From Hydractinia symbiolongicarpus (taxonomy: Eukaryota > Cnidaria > Hydrozoa > Anthoathecata > Hydractiniidae), in NCBI RefSeq assembly GCF_029227915.1, contig NC_079881.1, positions 4,340,001 to 4,404,000 on the forward strand: a stretch of 64,000 bases of DNA. The letters are read 5' to 3'. The position numbers were made by a program, and so were the translations under genes. Position 1 is the stretch's first letter; the number at the start of each line of letters is the position of its first letter. Under the pieces are notes generated by a model that saw only the letters and a list, made by a program, of their open reading frames with translations, was not told the DNA's origin and ran no database searches. Below, in pieces: positions 20,413 to 33,019 of the stretch.

Positions 20413-20589
20413 TCTCTATTATAATAGCCGTATTCCGTCTGTCTGTCTCTGCGCGGACCCCCCGCTGAGCTAGAAAATGATGTTACGGAAGCACGAATAT
20501 CAAATGCGATATACTTTTATCCAGTTTGTCGCGATGAGTAAATAAAAAGGGCGGGTGAACCCGTAGATTTTTCCACGGGCAATGATTAG
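20413..20589 (+). mobile_element. Short non-autonomous Helitron (about 177 bp)
   Basis: Begins TC after an A (ATCTCTATTATAATAGCCG) and has a GTCTGTCTGTCTC block. It ends with the hairpin CCCGTAGATTTTTCCACGGG, a 6-bp spacer, and TTAG followed by T. Related ends occur at 29,579-32,402, 40,799 and 50,386. The A|TC...TAG|T layout is that of Helitrons. Confidence 0.6.
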
Positions 20590-20987
20590 TTACTATATAT
20601 AATTTGCTATTCTTTCAATCGATTTAGTGCGAACTGCTAACGGATTTTCTCATGAAAAAAAGTTGTTGATCTAAAAAACAAATTTGTTTTGATTACTCCG
20701 AAATTGTTAAACATACCCTTGAGATTCATTAACCTAACATGACAAATTTTTTTATGATTTTAATTGTCATCATTTCAATATGACGTCAGCAGTGTCAAAA
20801 ATAAAGTTCGTTCTAAATCAAAAAAAATTCTTTGAGATAATGAGGTCTTTAACGCTATTGTAGAAAGCATTTTAACTTATTTCCACGGGAATGCATCATT
20901 ATTTTACACAATATAGATGCAGAGACTTGGTTTCGTTTAAGATTTTATTCATTTTTACCATCGCGTTGTGAGAATATCGCCGTCAGC

Positions 20988-21389
20988 ATGAAGTTTTTTA
21001 AAGACCGCACAAAAAAATACGACAAACTGAATTTGAATAATCCGCAAGCCGAGCAAGCAGAAGCAAAAGAGAAAGCGCTATCAAATTGTTCTCCAATTCC
21101 AAATGCTCCTCCAGAAGCATCTGATCCAATAATCGAGAAAAGAATGAACTTTTTAAATTCTGTGGCAAGAAAGCAAATAAACAAAAACCTTTCATTTGAT
21201 AAACATATGCTTGATCGATCTTACGAAAGACTTTCGAAATCCCTGGAGGGAGAGGCTACTGCTAACACACGCCGGAGTCTTTTGATGCTGGCAAATTTTA
21301 ACGAGATGAATAAGAGCAGGCAAACAAGAAAACAACAACATTGGATACAAAGACCAATTGTCGAACCTCTCGAAGCAAGAAAGTATTAA
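20988..21389 (+). CDS. Orphan 133-aa single-exon ORF
   Basis: Open frame from an ATG at 20988 (MKFFKDRTKKYDKLNLNNPQ), highly charged, rich in Lys, Glu, Asn and Arg, with predicted helices and no signal peptide or membrane segment. Its codon use and length are better than the random ORFs around it, and low-complexity bias is mild. No family recognised. It may be a real lineage-specific gene, an exon of a larger one, or remnant coding sequence of a transposon. Confidence 0.4.
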   Translation: MKFFKDRTKKYDKLNLNNPQAEQAEAKEKALSNCSPIPNAPPEASDPIIEKRMNFLNSVARKQINKNLSFDKHMLDRSYERLSKSLEGEATANTRRSLLMLANFNEMNKSRQTRKQQHWIQRPIVEPLEARKY

Positions 21390-21547
21390 AGATATTGAAG
21401 AAAGAAGCAAACGCAGAATTTCTATATGCTGTTATCACTCGTTCAATCGCAAATCTATTAATTAGGGCAAACAAACCATTTAACATAGCCTGTAAAATTA
21501 ACGCACACACAAGAAAATCAGCGTATATGCATATCACGTTAGATTAA

Positions 21548-24010
21548 AAGAAAATTTGGGGAAAGGTGTGAAGAAAACTCAGACATTTAAATTATTTTTC
21601 CCCATCTCTGTGTTTGAGTGTTCTATATTAATATTCTTACGCACTAACACAACTTCCGAAGTCCTCATAAAGTACTGTTTTATATTTATTCTGTAAAAAT
21701 TTAGCACACACTGAACTAAATCCTTTATGCAGGAATGATTTTAACAGATTTATTACTGAAAAATATATTGCAATACTTGTAAATATCTTTATGTGAAAAT
21801 TATGTAATTAAAATAATAATACAATGTATAGTATAATATACAATACCAATTATCCATTTTATTCACTAAAAGTATCCAATGATTCCCCATTTGGCGCCTA
21901 TATGTTTTCAAACGAGAAAATCGATCTAAGGATTGAAGTAGAAGTAACCATCAATGCTTTTCACGTTATGTTCTCTCTAATCTTTTTACACTTGTAATTT
22001 GCGTAAGATAGCTTCCATATTTAGTCATGTGAAGCAAAGTATAGTGCTAGGTGTAGGCAACAAAATTTCATTGCTTACCATTTCTTACGTGCGATGGTTA
22101 ACCAAACCCACGATATTAAAGATAATTCTAGCAGATGTGACCACGACGTGGCAAATAATTACGGTGCAAATAATAGCGGCGCGTTAGTAGTGGACAAAAC
22201 GTGATTTTCACACAAAAAAGACATTTAAAAAAATAATAAAACGACATCTAGTTAACGACTAATGACTAAGTTTCAAAGATGTAATATTCATGTTATAAAT
22301 ACACAGAAAGATATCTATTGTGTCTTGATTTTGTTAGCTGGTAGGTACATTGCATGATTCACAGACAAATTTTCACGTACTTTCATCAGTCTAAATTTTA
22401 GGTATCTTATAATAGTAATTCTTCGAAGTTATAATTATAGACAAAACGGAATTTTTTTGACATTTTTCAATTATGGACGAAAGTGTCGTATGCTTAATAC
22501 TCGGTACCATAGCACAGGCTTAAACAAAGCAAAATGAGTTTAAAATTTGCTTGTTAACTTTATAGCAAAACTCGACCAAGTAACTGCCATTGCATTTTAC
22601 CGGAATCTCCGTTATATTACTTAGGTTATAATAAGGACGTTCGTCTTCTTTTGTCTCTATTATAGAACCCTCACCTTTATCTAACATTAAATAAGTGATA
22701 TTATTTTTTTTCTTATTCGCAGAACAACTATACATTATCGTTCTTGAATATATGCCAAATGGAGTATTATTTAATTTTTTGGAGGTCTATTTAGCTAAAG
22801 CATGTTAGTTCATAGTGCTTAGTGACTAATATTTACACTCAGACTGATCTTCTTAAGATTAGAAAAATAGTAAACTATCTACGGTATTACAGCTGCTTCG
22901 AAAGACAAAAGAGGTAGCTTCAGGAATGAAACATTTATCTGAGCTTGGATTATACTCATGGTATGTTTCACTTACATTGGAGAATATATTGCATATCTTG
23001 TTGCCTATTTTGTTTAATTAATAGATCAAATATTACTTGATTATTGTTTTATTGTAGTTTGAGTCGTGAAGTAAGAGTTGACAATGAATACGATGAAAGA
23101 ATAAGTAAGACACCTTTCAGGAGAGTAAAAGAAGTACAGTAAACGCATCCGTTTTATGGTAATAATGCCAATTAAAACTTAATTCCACTGTATCTGAAGC
23201 TATCCAATTCGACAAGTATACAACGGCTTCTGAGGTCTTACAGTATACTGTTGTGAGAGATTATGCAGTAGAAGTTCACAAGGAGTGGAGAAACTATTAT
23301 GTATACGAAAGAGTGCATTTTATCCACAAATTTATGTTAACTGCTGTAAGGATCGGACTAAGCGACCAATATTGGCTAGCACGAGGGATCTAATGTGAAT
23401 GTGGGGAGTGACACTATAGCTGACCTCTCTTTCTCCGTTGAAAATGATAAAAGGTATCAGCGAAATAAGTAGAATTTTGATTTAAAGCATGTAGCTTGAA
23501 GGCAAATAAATCTATGCAGTAGAACAAAAAAGTTGAACCAAAAACGTTGAATTTGTGTAGGGAAACGACAAATGAATCCACATATTTTCTTTATTAAAAC
23601 TGTCGGCAGAACTTCTGCCATGTTCAGTATAACAGTCAGTGTATTCATAATTTCGTACCATTTGCAAAATTTGATCTGCGAAAAGTAAGCGACCTCTTCC
23701 TTAACTAAAATTATGTTTCTCTGAACCATGTCCTACTTAAAGAATTGTAAACCTTCTGGAGTTTGCAAGTAGGAAATATGGCTTAGCTGTCTTGCCGACG
23801 GTATTACCCGTCCTCAAAAAAAATGGAAGCTTAATATGTAAGCAAGCGCAAAAAAACAAGTTTCAAAAAGCATTAGAAATGATTTTTTAACTTCTACAAA
23901 ACATATATCGATAAAAAATGTCAAAGGAAAGAAACAACAACATGTCAAGTTTTATCGTTGAAGTGCCCAGATTTAGCGTCCATGAGTTTGTCTAGAAGCT
24001 TCTTCAACAA
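21548..24010. other. Host intergenic DNA, no confident gene
   Basis: AT-rich. Short frames at 21,999-22,187, 22,520-22,735 and 23,457-23,729 show no recognisable domain. The 22,950-23,460 part has slightly coding-like composition but several stops and may be a decayed transposon. Confidence 0.4.
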
Positions 24011-24058
24011 AGCTAGTAAGCTGACTTCCTAGCTAGCTTGGAAGTCAGCTTACTAGCT
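24011..24058. repeat. Perfect 19-bp inverted repeat with a 10-nt loop
   Basis: Left arm AGCTAGTAAGCTGACTTCC (24,011-24,029) and its exact inverse GGAAGTCAGCTTACTAGCT (24,040-24,058). Strong hairpin in AT-rich DNA; could be a small foldback element or a transcript hairpin. Confidence 0.75.
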
Positions 24059-24760
24059 ATATAATATATCATAAATATATCGCAAATACGTCCTCCTCAT
24101 TTCGTTCGGCTTTTAGTTACTCAGTCAACATAAAAATTGTAAATTTGTCAGGAAAAAGTGAAAAGAACAAAATTGTCTTATTAAATACTAATAAAACCAA
24201 CAAATATTCTTCTTGATCCGGTGAACAGTGTCATAAAAGTTCATTTCCCATCCCCTATAGGGGTACGTTTGTTTATAATTTAAAGCAAGAACAACAATGT
24301 CACTACTAAGTTACTTGTTATGTATGAATGTATCACAACATTCACTAATCAATAAATACATATTTCACAGAATTGAATATAAAAGCATAGCATAAAGAGG
24401 TTAGATATCTAACTGGTCATACGGCACGTCGAACAACTCCCTTGTATAACAAAAATTACCAATATGAATGGATTTTGTAATTTCAGCCAGGAGATGGATA
24501 TAACGTAGCCAACAAAGTCAACAGACCGCAAATTTTGCATTAAAAATTTTTAATGCATGTCGATTGCGTCTTTTGAAAGGCATGCCTATTCATCTATTAA
24601 CATAATTTTTTATTATTTCAGGTATATATAAGAAAAAAGGAACGCACCCAATTTTCCAGCCAATTAAAAAGCTGACGTGTTAGTCCATCGTAAATGTTCC
24701 GTACATCGTTAGCATGAATCGGTTTTGTGTTAAGGCGTAAATCTTCTCTGGATTTGGATC
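24059..24760. other. Intergenic DNA, nothing recognised
   Basis: No open frame or repeat of note between the hairpin and the 3' end of the first four-pass membrane gene. Confidence 0.4.
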
Positions 24761-25971
24761 TCACACGTATCCACTATGCTTGTTCTTTAGGCCACTGACT
24801 ACTTCTCTAATATTCATAAAGATGGCCACAACCAACAAACCGAAACCAACACAAACCAGAATATAAGAATAACCATACTTCTCTGTTATTCTGAGAATAT
24901 TGAAGATGACGTATAACTCTTTGTTCGCACTTTTGGATTTCGCCAATTCCGAGTCCTTTATATCTTCAAGGTCGGTCTTCAGATGAAACTTTTCTTTCAA
25001 GAACACCATGCCGCAAACTGTTGTTATGGCTAGAAATAATAAAATATTTTTAGTAACAGGTATGAATGACATGTAAAAAGAAGGCGTATATGCTTTTATA
25101 TAAGTTTCTTCATTCCATTAGCATACATTAAAAGTGCTTCCAAATCACACATTTGTTATCATCTTTTGACTTCTTTCATAAAATATGGTAAGAACACCAT
25201 AACATAAATAAATCAGATAAAAATTCCTACCAGCAATAAAGGCACAAGAAATGGTAACAGCCGTAATCCATTGCTTTTTTGATATTTCAAAACAAGGAAG
25301 TTTTATGAACGAACCAATCAATGCTAAAATAGCAAAATTGGCAGCCACAACGATGCAAATGTAGACATTATCCAACGCTAAAATTAAATCAACATTCGCT
25401 TTAGTAAAACAACATTTTTAGCAGCAGATGAACATTGAAACGACAACGGAAGAATCACTTCATAGACAATTAATACCTTGGAGGAATAATAGAAGAAAGA
25501 ACACATTCACAAAACCATAAACAACATACCGTTAAAAACATCATCAGCTTTCTTTGTCAATTCTTTTGAAAATTTAATAACATTAAACATGTCTTTCAAA
25601 TCTGAAATGCTGTGGCATTTAAAAGCTATCCCAGTCTGCGTTTTGATTTGGTTGTTAAGAAGGTCAAGAATATCTTTTCCTACAGTAGCGCTTTTCATTT
25701 CCACGTCAAGACAAATATGTTTTAAGCTTGAAGTAATTTTTAAATTCATTGAGATCGATTTTAAAATATCCTTGCTATTCAAACGTCCCCCACCACCATA
25801 TGATTTAATCAAGTTCGTGATAAAAGCTTTTTGATTATCTCCACCTTCCACGTAGATAGATGTAACTACCCATTTTTTGGTAGTCAACCCTACAATGAAT
25901 GTGAGTGCTGCAAGCGACACACATACCATACCAACAACGGAAAGTATTTTAAATTTTTTCATTTTGTCCAA
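24761..25971 (-). CDS. Four-pass membrane protein, claudin/PMP22-like, paralogue 1 (three exons)
   Basis: Spliced from 25,530-25,971, 25,231-25,377 and 24,761-25,029 (minus strand), 285 residues. Both introns have GT-AG ends and phase 1, and exon 2 is exactly 147 nt. Membrane segments lie at about residues 9-30 (ILSVVGMVCVSLAALTFIVG), 152-170, 184-207 (crossing the exon 2/3 junction) and 250-271. A large loop of about 115 residues with two cysteines follows segment 1, after the TTKKWV start typical of claudin/PMP22-type proteins. The claudin W-GLW-C-C signature is not present, so the family assignment is by topology only. A paralogue lies at 34.9-36.4 kb. Confidence 0.7.
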
Positions 25972-27270
25972 AATTCTAGAACGAAAAAAATATTATTTTT
26001 ATATAATTTATATTGTGGAAAGATTAAAGAAAAAGATATTAGTAGGTGCGGTACACAGCACAGCTTCTGAAATAAACATTTCATTTTTAATTTTGTGTAG
26101 TCTGTAGAGGTCGCCAGCAGGTCTTTAAAATAAACTTTGTACGTAAGACGTAAATTTTCCGAATTTAAACTAATAAGACCAGTCTAGAGTGTTGTGAGGA
26201 GAAGGTACGCAAACCTGTTATTTCTTAAGAGTATGGCGGAAATGTATATCGAACCTACCTAAGAGTTTTCTTTAAACTTTTAACTTTTCTTCAGAATTGA
26301 ATTTAACATGGCCATTAACTTGAGCACTATATATAGGTATGCTATCTCAATGACGACACATTCAAAACAATTAAATAATACTGCTTTCTCACGCAGATTT
26401 CTGTTAGACGAGCTATAAATCATATAATAATAATAATTAAAATAATCATATTAATGTAGAGGTGCACGGAATCTTCTTATAACTATTTAACAATTTGTTG
26501 TAATTTGAGCTTCTTCAATAGACTGCGTGACGTAAGTTGTTTTGATTTCATTGTGAGAACAATGAGCATGCGCACACTTTTGAGGTAAAAAAGCAATACT
26601 CGAACAGGGTAAAATGGTTATTAATGAAGATTTTCTTAGGTAGCAGAAGATCCAAGAGGAACTGGAATTAAATTTTAACTATATTCTTCCAATTCTTCTT
26701 GACAATTTTCACTAATTATGAGCAAATATTTTTTTTTTGGATGGATTTTGTTTATTGCTATGGTCTGCTGTTTATAATTTTTGCCTACAGAAATGCTAGC
26801 GAAGAACCGCAAACTTTTTAACTTTTGTGCACATTAGCAAGTCACCTATGAGAAGGTTCATACAATTGTTAATTCTATATAAAAGCTACAATTGCTGATA
26901 GAAGCAAATGGTTTTATTGTCCATATGTTATCGCTTGTCAAACATTTTTTGTGGGTTACATTTTGTCTTGCAACTGAGAAAATACTGTTGACTGTCATTT
27001 AAAATTTTGACATGAACGGTGGTAAGTTATATCTGAGTCTATTCCAATGCTCGATTGCCGGTTCTTTAATGCTTTTATTTTTCCCACTACCTTTATATGT
27101 TTTAACGATTTTCATGAAACACTACTCTCAGCTTGCCTTTTTAATTGTAATTTTTTTAAAAGTTATCTTATAGCAAGCCTTGATTTTACTTACAACTATC
27201 CACAAAATATATAATAAATCGGTGCTAGAGGTAGTTTTATGGAATATTTGTATAGTACGTTAAAGCAATT
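25972..27270. other. Upstream region and intergenic DNA, no gene seen
   Basis: AT-rich; includes the presumed promoter of the four-pass gene just right of 25,971. No convincing ORF or long repeat. Confidence 0.4.
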
Positions 27271-27274
27271 TAAA

Positions 27275-27720
27275 CTTAAGAAAAAGGCTTGCGGCTTAAA
27301 GATTTCCGCGATTAGCAATAATCTGAAAAAGTACTGAACTTTTAAGTGAACTGAGTAACTAAGGCATAAGTCATAAAAAAAAAAGAAAATGTCTTATGAA
27401 TAAAATTTTAAAATTCCATTCTTGATTATTATTGTAACTTAAAAGAAAAATAATAAACCTAAAAATCGATGGACATAAGGACAACGGCAAGGTTGAAAAT
27501 TAATCGGTTTTCTCTTTTCTCCGAAAAACAACTTTAAAAGTATCTTTTAAGTTGACATTGACTCTTTTAAAAATCAAACATTTTTACATAATTAGTTATA
27601 AAAGTTATTTTCAGGCTATATATATATATTGTTTTGAAAATGAAAATGAAATGACGTAAAGAGAAACAAAGATGACGCATTATGCAGACGATTTTCATTA
27701 TGCTACACTGCAACCCGTCC
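27275..27720. repeat. Dispersed repeat, copy 1 (Helentron-like ends)
   Basis: Begins GGCTTGCGGCTTAAAGATTT followed by CCGCGATTAGCAATAATCTG and later contains TTCATTATGCTACACTGCA (27,696-27,714). The same ordered pieces occur at 33,866-34,240 and 40,365-41,150. The end is a short GC-rich hairpin. Confidence 0.55.
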
Positions 27721-29490
27721 GGTTTGACACATTCGTATTGTACACATACTTTATACTTAAATATTGTATTGATTATGTTTATATATCTTGTGTCTATGGC
27801 AACGTTCTTGTTTATATAGACCTGTTGTATAATTTTTATTTTACTTGTGTATGACACCCGAAACGTCGTAAAATATTGTTTTAATTTGTACACATACACA
27901 TGGATGTCCAAGTTTTAACATAAAATATAGTCAATCGAATTTCTAATGTCTCATGTAAAAACAACAAGAACTGAAGCAGTTTGAACACTTACACAACACT
28001 ATGATGATAAATAATTAAAATGTGTTTATTAAATATAAAATATACAATAATAAAATTTGGTATAAAATATTAATGATAAATTGAATCATATTAAAAGTTG
28101 TGACTATTTTTTGATAACTGAGATCTGGCTGGAGAGCACACAACTTGAGTCAATTTCGAACATTATAACATTGTTTCGAATAGAATATATATCTACTGAT
28201 TTCATTATTTTGGGTATACTATATAAAGCTACACGATAATAAATAAATTAAAACATGGTTAAAATCTGCTGATGCAGGAAAAACAAGAAAGTAGTGTAAA
28301 GTTTGTGGAAGGTCTGATGGTAGTTTTGTAGCGTTAGAAATAGGAGATGAAATAATACAGACAAATATTTCAGAGATAAACACGTCTTAACACACTGACT
28401 ATCAAATGTACAAGAGCGCCTGGTCATACTGACTAGGATATATAAGTCTCAAATCCTGCAAGTAGGACGGCTTAAGCACTCTGACCATCTGGCAGTTAAA
28501 ACAAGAAAGCTTTTAACTATCAACACTTTTGTGCGAATGTTCATCGTAAGGGGTAGGAGCATTCTTGCATATAGAGGGTGATCTCGCATTAGAAAAGCAC
28601 TGTAAAGAATTTTTACTTTAAAAAAAGATATAAATAATATTTTTTTCTTTCAATTAATTATTTTCAAAAACCATGAATAACAAAAGAATATTCTCAATTG
28701 ACTATACAGTATATAATAAAAACAAAGATACAACACTGAGTAAGCGAGAAAATGGTTCCTGTAAAACACAGGCAAGTCCTGTTTGTATGTACCATTGGCA
28801 CATCATATTATTGCGATTTTAAGTAACAAATTTGCAAAAATATATCATTTATTTAAATCTTTACAAACAAATTGGAATAGAAGTTGCGATAGGAAAAAAG
28901 TTAAAAACAGATGTATGGTAAATGACGGAGTAAGTGCCTGGGAAGCTTATTAACAATGTTTATATTTAGGGGGTGGGCTTATTCGGCAGGGGTGCTTATT
29001 TAAGAAGTGGCACTTATTAACTATACTAAAATAAAAACAAGCAAAATGTGTCATTATATTTCTTTTTTTCATTTTTATATAACAAGAAGGCAACAAATAT
29101 CCTCTCAACTGAGCTTGGAAGGAATAAAACAAAATTTAGCCTCTTTGAGCTGGTTTCTTATATTATTGTTGTAATTGTACTTTTTAAAAAATAAAAAATA
29201 TATATCCTCTATCCATCCATTTATTACTTGATTGTATAAACAAACAACTCCAGTGACGATCTGGTGATTCATCTCGCCACATGACTGCATGGTTTTTATT
29301 CTAGATTTGCAAAAACACAGGTGAACCAGGTGGACATTTCCCCAGGTTGAACAAAAAAGGAAACAGCTGAAACTCTGTGATCTGTTTTCACGATGTGAGA
29401 CACACAGGCATTATTTCCAAAGTCTATTTAATAATGATTTAATACGGATGTTATGCGTTAGAGCTCTTTGTTCTTTTATTCGGTAGATAA
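27721..29490. other. Intergenic DNA, no gene seen
   Basis: AT-rich with short frames only (for example 27,567-27,911 minus, 28,950-29,290 minus), none with recognisable domains. Confidence 0.4.
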
Positions 29491-29578
29491 TTCTGGTAAG
29501 TCGTCCACGTATTACTTCCTGAGTATGAAGGAGATAACTTGAGACATACTTGAAGCCCCTTCAAACTTCCAATTTTTA

Positions 29579-32402
29579 TCTCTTATAATAATACGGAGAG
29601 TGTGTCCGTCTGTCTGTGACAGGCAAAGTGGATGTGTTCATTTTCCTTTGATGTAGCCGAAATTTCCTTTGAAGTCTCCGAAAAAGTTATATCCATTTTG
29701 CCAGCGGGTGTACTTTGTTTACATCACGTGATCTAAATGAAGCAACTTGATTTGCTGAAAAAATTTTAACGGCTAACTCCCGAAAAATGGTAACCCTCGA
29801 CACAAAAGCAACAACAAGAAAACAGCCCCTTCGTCTTGAAAAATTGCAAAAAGTAATTCAGAGAAAGAAAAGTCCAAGAAATGAAGTGAAAAGTGGTAGC
29901 TAGAGCTAGAAGTAAAGTAGTAAAGTTAGAAGAAGAAAATAGAAGCTAGAGGTTGAAGTGGATTTGAAATCACAAATAGTAAGAACTTTGATGTTTTTAG
30001 ACGTTTAGTTTTTTATGTCACTGGAGCAAGCAGACTCGCATTTTCCAAGAAAAGCCTCAAATTCTTGAAGTTATATATTTAGCGCTTTTTTAAAAACAAA
30101 CCTAGCCACCATATTTGTTTATGTTTTTGTTGCATAATTAATGTATCCCCTGGTGCGTAACTAATGTGTTTGTCCTAAAATTCAAAATGCTACATAAAGC
30201 TGTTAGCTGACTAACAAACGGAAAACTTTGGTTTGTTGAACTTACTGCTTATTGTAATGTTATTATTTTTACATTACTATTGTTTCTCTTTATATGTTTT
30301 TTACTAAGCATAAATAGCTAGCTTTAGTTTTAGCTAAGTGTTCCCAGTTTAAGTATATTTAACTGGGGGTCTTAGCTACTGTTAGCTAGCTAATGTTGTC
30401 CTCCATGGGCTATTGTTATTCCTCTTTTTTAATTATCTATAGCTAGCTACCTTAGTTTCCAAACTTCTTTTCTTTTATGAGCACGAATTATGATGTAACA
30501 AGCTAGCTAGCTACCTACCTACAAAATCTTTAAAGACTTGAACTTTTGCAGATGTATTTTATATTTCTTTTCGCATTTCCTGTAAACTTTACAAAGGGAC
30601 CACATGCAATATGACAAGTGGAATATTTTTTTTTCCAGAATTTAAAGCGTGTGTGTTAAGTTATTTTTTATTGTTTTGTTTCTGACATCCTGTTTAACTT
30701 TCGTCAGCCTACATGTAAAATGCCAGGTTATCTTTACAGGGGGGTGTAGCTAGACATTTGATTGGAAATTTACATGGGTTTTTGACTTTATTTTAATTTA
30801 TGAGAGGATGGTCGTTCGGTTCGGGAAGGTTGTTCGTGTTTTTGTTTGTGTTGCAAACTGCTGTTTTTTAAAATTTTCTGTAAACTTTTGTGGGAAAAAG
30901 ACCACATGCAATATACTGAAAGCACAAATTTTGTAGAATTGACCTCCACTAAAGGCTGTTGTGTAAGCTAATGGCTTTTTCATAGTTCGTATTATAAACT
31001 TTTGTTGGGGAGAACTAAACTGTATGTGATGTCATTTTTGGAAGAAAATTCCATGGTTTTACGTTTTTGTTAAGAATTTTATAATTGTGGTAATATATAA
31101 CTGTGTTTGGTGATGATGAAAAAACTTTTTTGTTTTTTATATTTTATGAAATGCCTGATTTTTCTATAATTTGATGTGTTTCCTAACCTTTTTGTGGAAG
31201 ATTTATGGGCAATAGCAATATAGAACATGCTAAATGAACTGATTTTTGTTGATTTGGATGTGCTCCTCAAAAACCGATCTGTTTTACATTTTGTGTTAAC
31301 TTGTGTGAGGACCGTATATACACTCTGTTTTCCAAAAGTAATATCTTTGTTGATTCAAATTTACTCCTTATTTATTTTTGACATTCACGTTTAAAATGGT
31401 TGGTAAAGGTAACTACAGATCATCATACAAAGGAAATTTTTTTTGTGTTCTTAACCTGTTAATTTTTACAATTTGTGTATATTTTTGGGAAACAGTATAG
31501 TATGTAATTGAATAAATGTTTTCCAGATATAAATTTGATGTTTTTTGACACTTCTGATTGAAATATTAAAGGTTTTCAACGAAGTAAATATTTGAGATGT
31601 GTTATTTCTGACTTTATTATTATTGTTAGTGTTGTACTTGATTCAAACATTATTTTGATTACTGTTTCAAGCTCTACACATAATCTTTGTTGATTCAAGT
31701 TTATTCTTTGCTCATTGATTTTTTGACATTTATGTTTAAAATTGTTGGTAAAGGGCAGTGCGGAACTAAAAGAGAAAATTTTTGTGTTCTTAACTGGTTG
31801 ATTTTTACATTTTGTGTAAATTTTTGTGGGAGAGGATGGTAATGCAACTAAAATGACTGACTTTTCTAGATTTAAATTTTATGTTTTCCAAACTACGGCT
31901 TTTTCATATTTTTGTATAAGCGTAAGGGAAAAACAATATTTAAAATGTGTAAAAAACTTATTTTTGCTAACTCTTGGAGGCCTCCTTTTTGACACTTCAG
32001 AATAAAATACTGAGGGTTTTCAACATAATCACTTATAAGATGTAAATATTTGAGATGCGTTATTTTTGAAATTGTTATTATCCGTGTTGTGACTGTTGGT
32101 GTTGTAACTGTTGGTCTTCTTACTGTCGGTTTTGTGAGTTTAGTGTTGTGAGTGTCGATGTTGTGAGTGTCGTTGTTGTAACTTTTTATCAACTAGATTT
32201 TACACCTTGCAAGCTGTTCTTTTTTATTTTGTGTAAGATTTGTGTGGAGGATTTAATGTGATTTGATATTTGACATTTTGTGTAAGATTTTAAGAACATT
32301 TTTTTGTATATACACTGCTGACGCCAGAAAAACATCTAAAAGAACCTATTTTCCCATTGTCCTTCTGCCTAAGTGGATTTCTCCACGGGCCTTATCGACT
32401 AG
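29579..32402 (+). mobile_element. Non-autonomous Helitron, about 2.8 kb
   Basis: The 5' end is TC after A (ATCTCTTATAATAATACGG), with a GTGTCCGTCTGTCTGTGAC block. The 3' end is the hairpin GTGGATTTCTCCACGGG, a spacer, then CTAG immediately followed by T. No Rep or helicase coding was found inside. Much of the interior is the diverged tandem array listed separately. The 5' and 3' ends may belong to two different copies, which only alignment to a full family could decide. Confidence 0.5.
30560..32290 (+). repeat. Strongly diverged tandem repeat array
   Basis: Recurrent pieces such as TTTTGTGTAAATTTTTGTGGGA, GACCACATGCAATAT and GTTGATTCAAATTTA come in the same order every 150-250 bp over about 1.7 kb, with many substitutions and indels. 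The array ends in a GTTGTGAGTGTCG-type 15-bp microsatellite (32,090-32,180). It is non-coding. Confidence 0.5.
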
Positions 32403-32529
32403 TAGATATAATAATTCTCATTCTCCACTTGCCCCACCTACAGCACAGTGTAGCATGGAACCTATTTTCCTCTAGCACACTGTAGTGAGTCACATCAATG
32501 TCTGTTATAGAAAATAGCAGACACTTTCT

Positions 32530-32740
32530 TCCCTTGTAGTACAATGTACACTACACTCTACTACAGAGAAATACGCTCTACTACAGAGAAATACGCTCTA
32601 CTACAGGCTACTACGCTCTACTACAAACTACTAGCTACACTCTACTACCAGGTACTACACTCTACTACAGGCTAATACACTCTACTACAGAGAAATACGC
32701 TCTACTACGCTCTAAGATAGAAAATACCGTACTGCTACAC
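32530..32740 (+). repeat. Minisatellite of CTCTACTACAGAGAAATACG-like units
   Basis: Imperfect tandem copies of a roughly 20-bp unit built on CTCTACTAC, some reduced to CTACTACGCT; surrounding sequence to 32,870 has scattered partial units. Confidence 0.75.
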
Positions 32741-33019
32741 ATCGCTAAGAAAAATTAAGCTTTCCTAAATTCTACTACAAGGAAAGAAAGGGCTTGCTAC
32801 ACTCGACAACAGACATTGATGAGCCTCACTACAGTGTGCTACATAAAAATACGCTCCGTGCTACACTGTTGTTTAGAGTCTAGGCTGTTGTGTGCTAAAA
32901 GCAGAGCATATGGAAAATAGGAAATCATTATCTCCACAAGGCTTGGGAAAGTACATAGATGTAACGCATGTTGAATATGTTATCTCCTTCATATTCAGGA
33001 AGTAATGATTGGACGACTT

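Larger units (their letters stand above)
29499..33019. repeat. Pair of about 40-bp inverted repeats 3.4 kb apart
   Basis: The left arm (29,499-29,538, containing GAAGGAGATAAC) is nearly the exact inverse of the right arm (32,979-33,019, containing GTTATCTCCTTC), with about 4 mismatches. The pair brackets the 2.8-kb Helitron-like element. They could be the ends of an older element into which the Helitron inserted. Confidence 0.6.
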
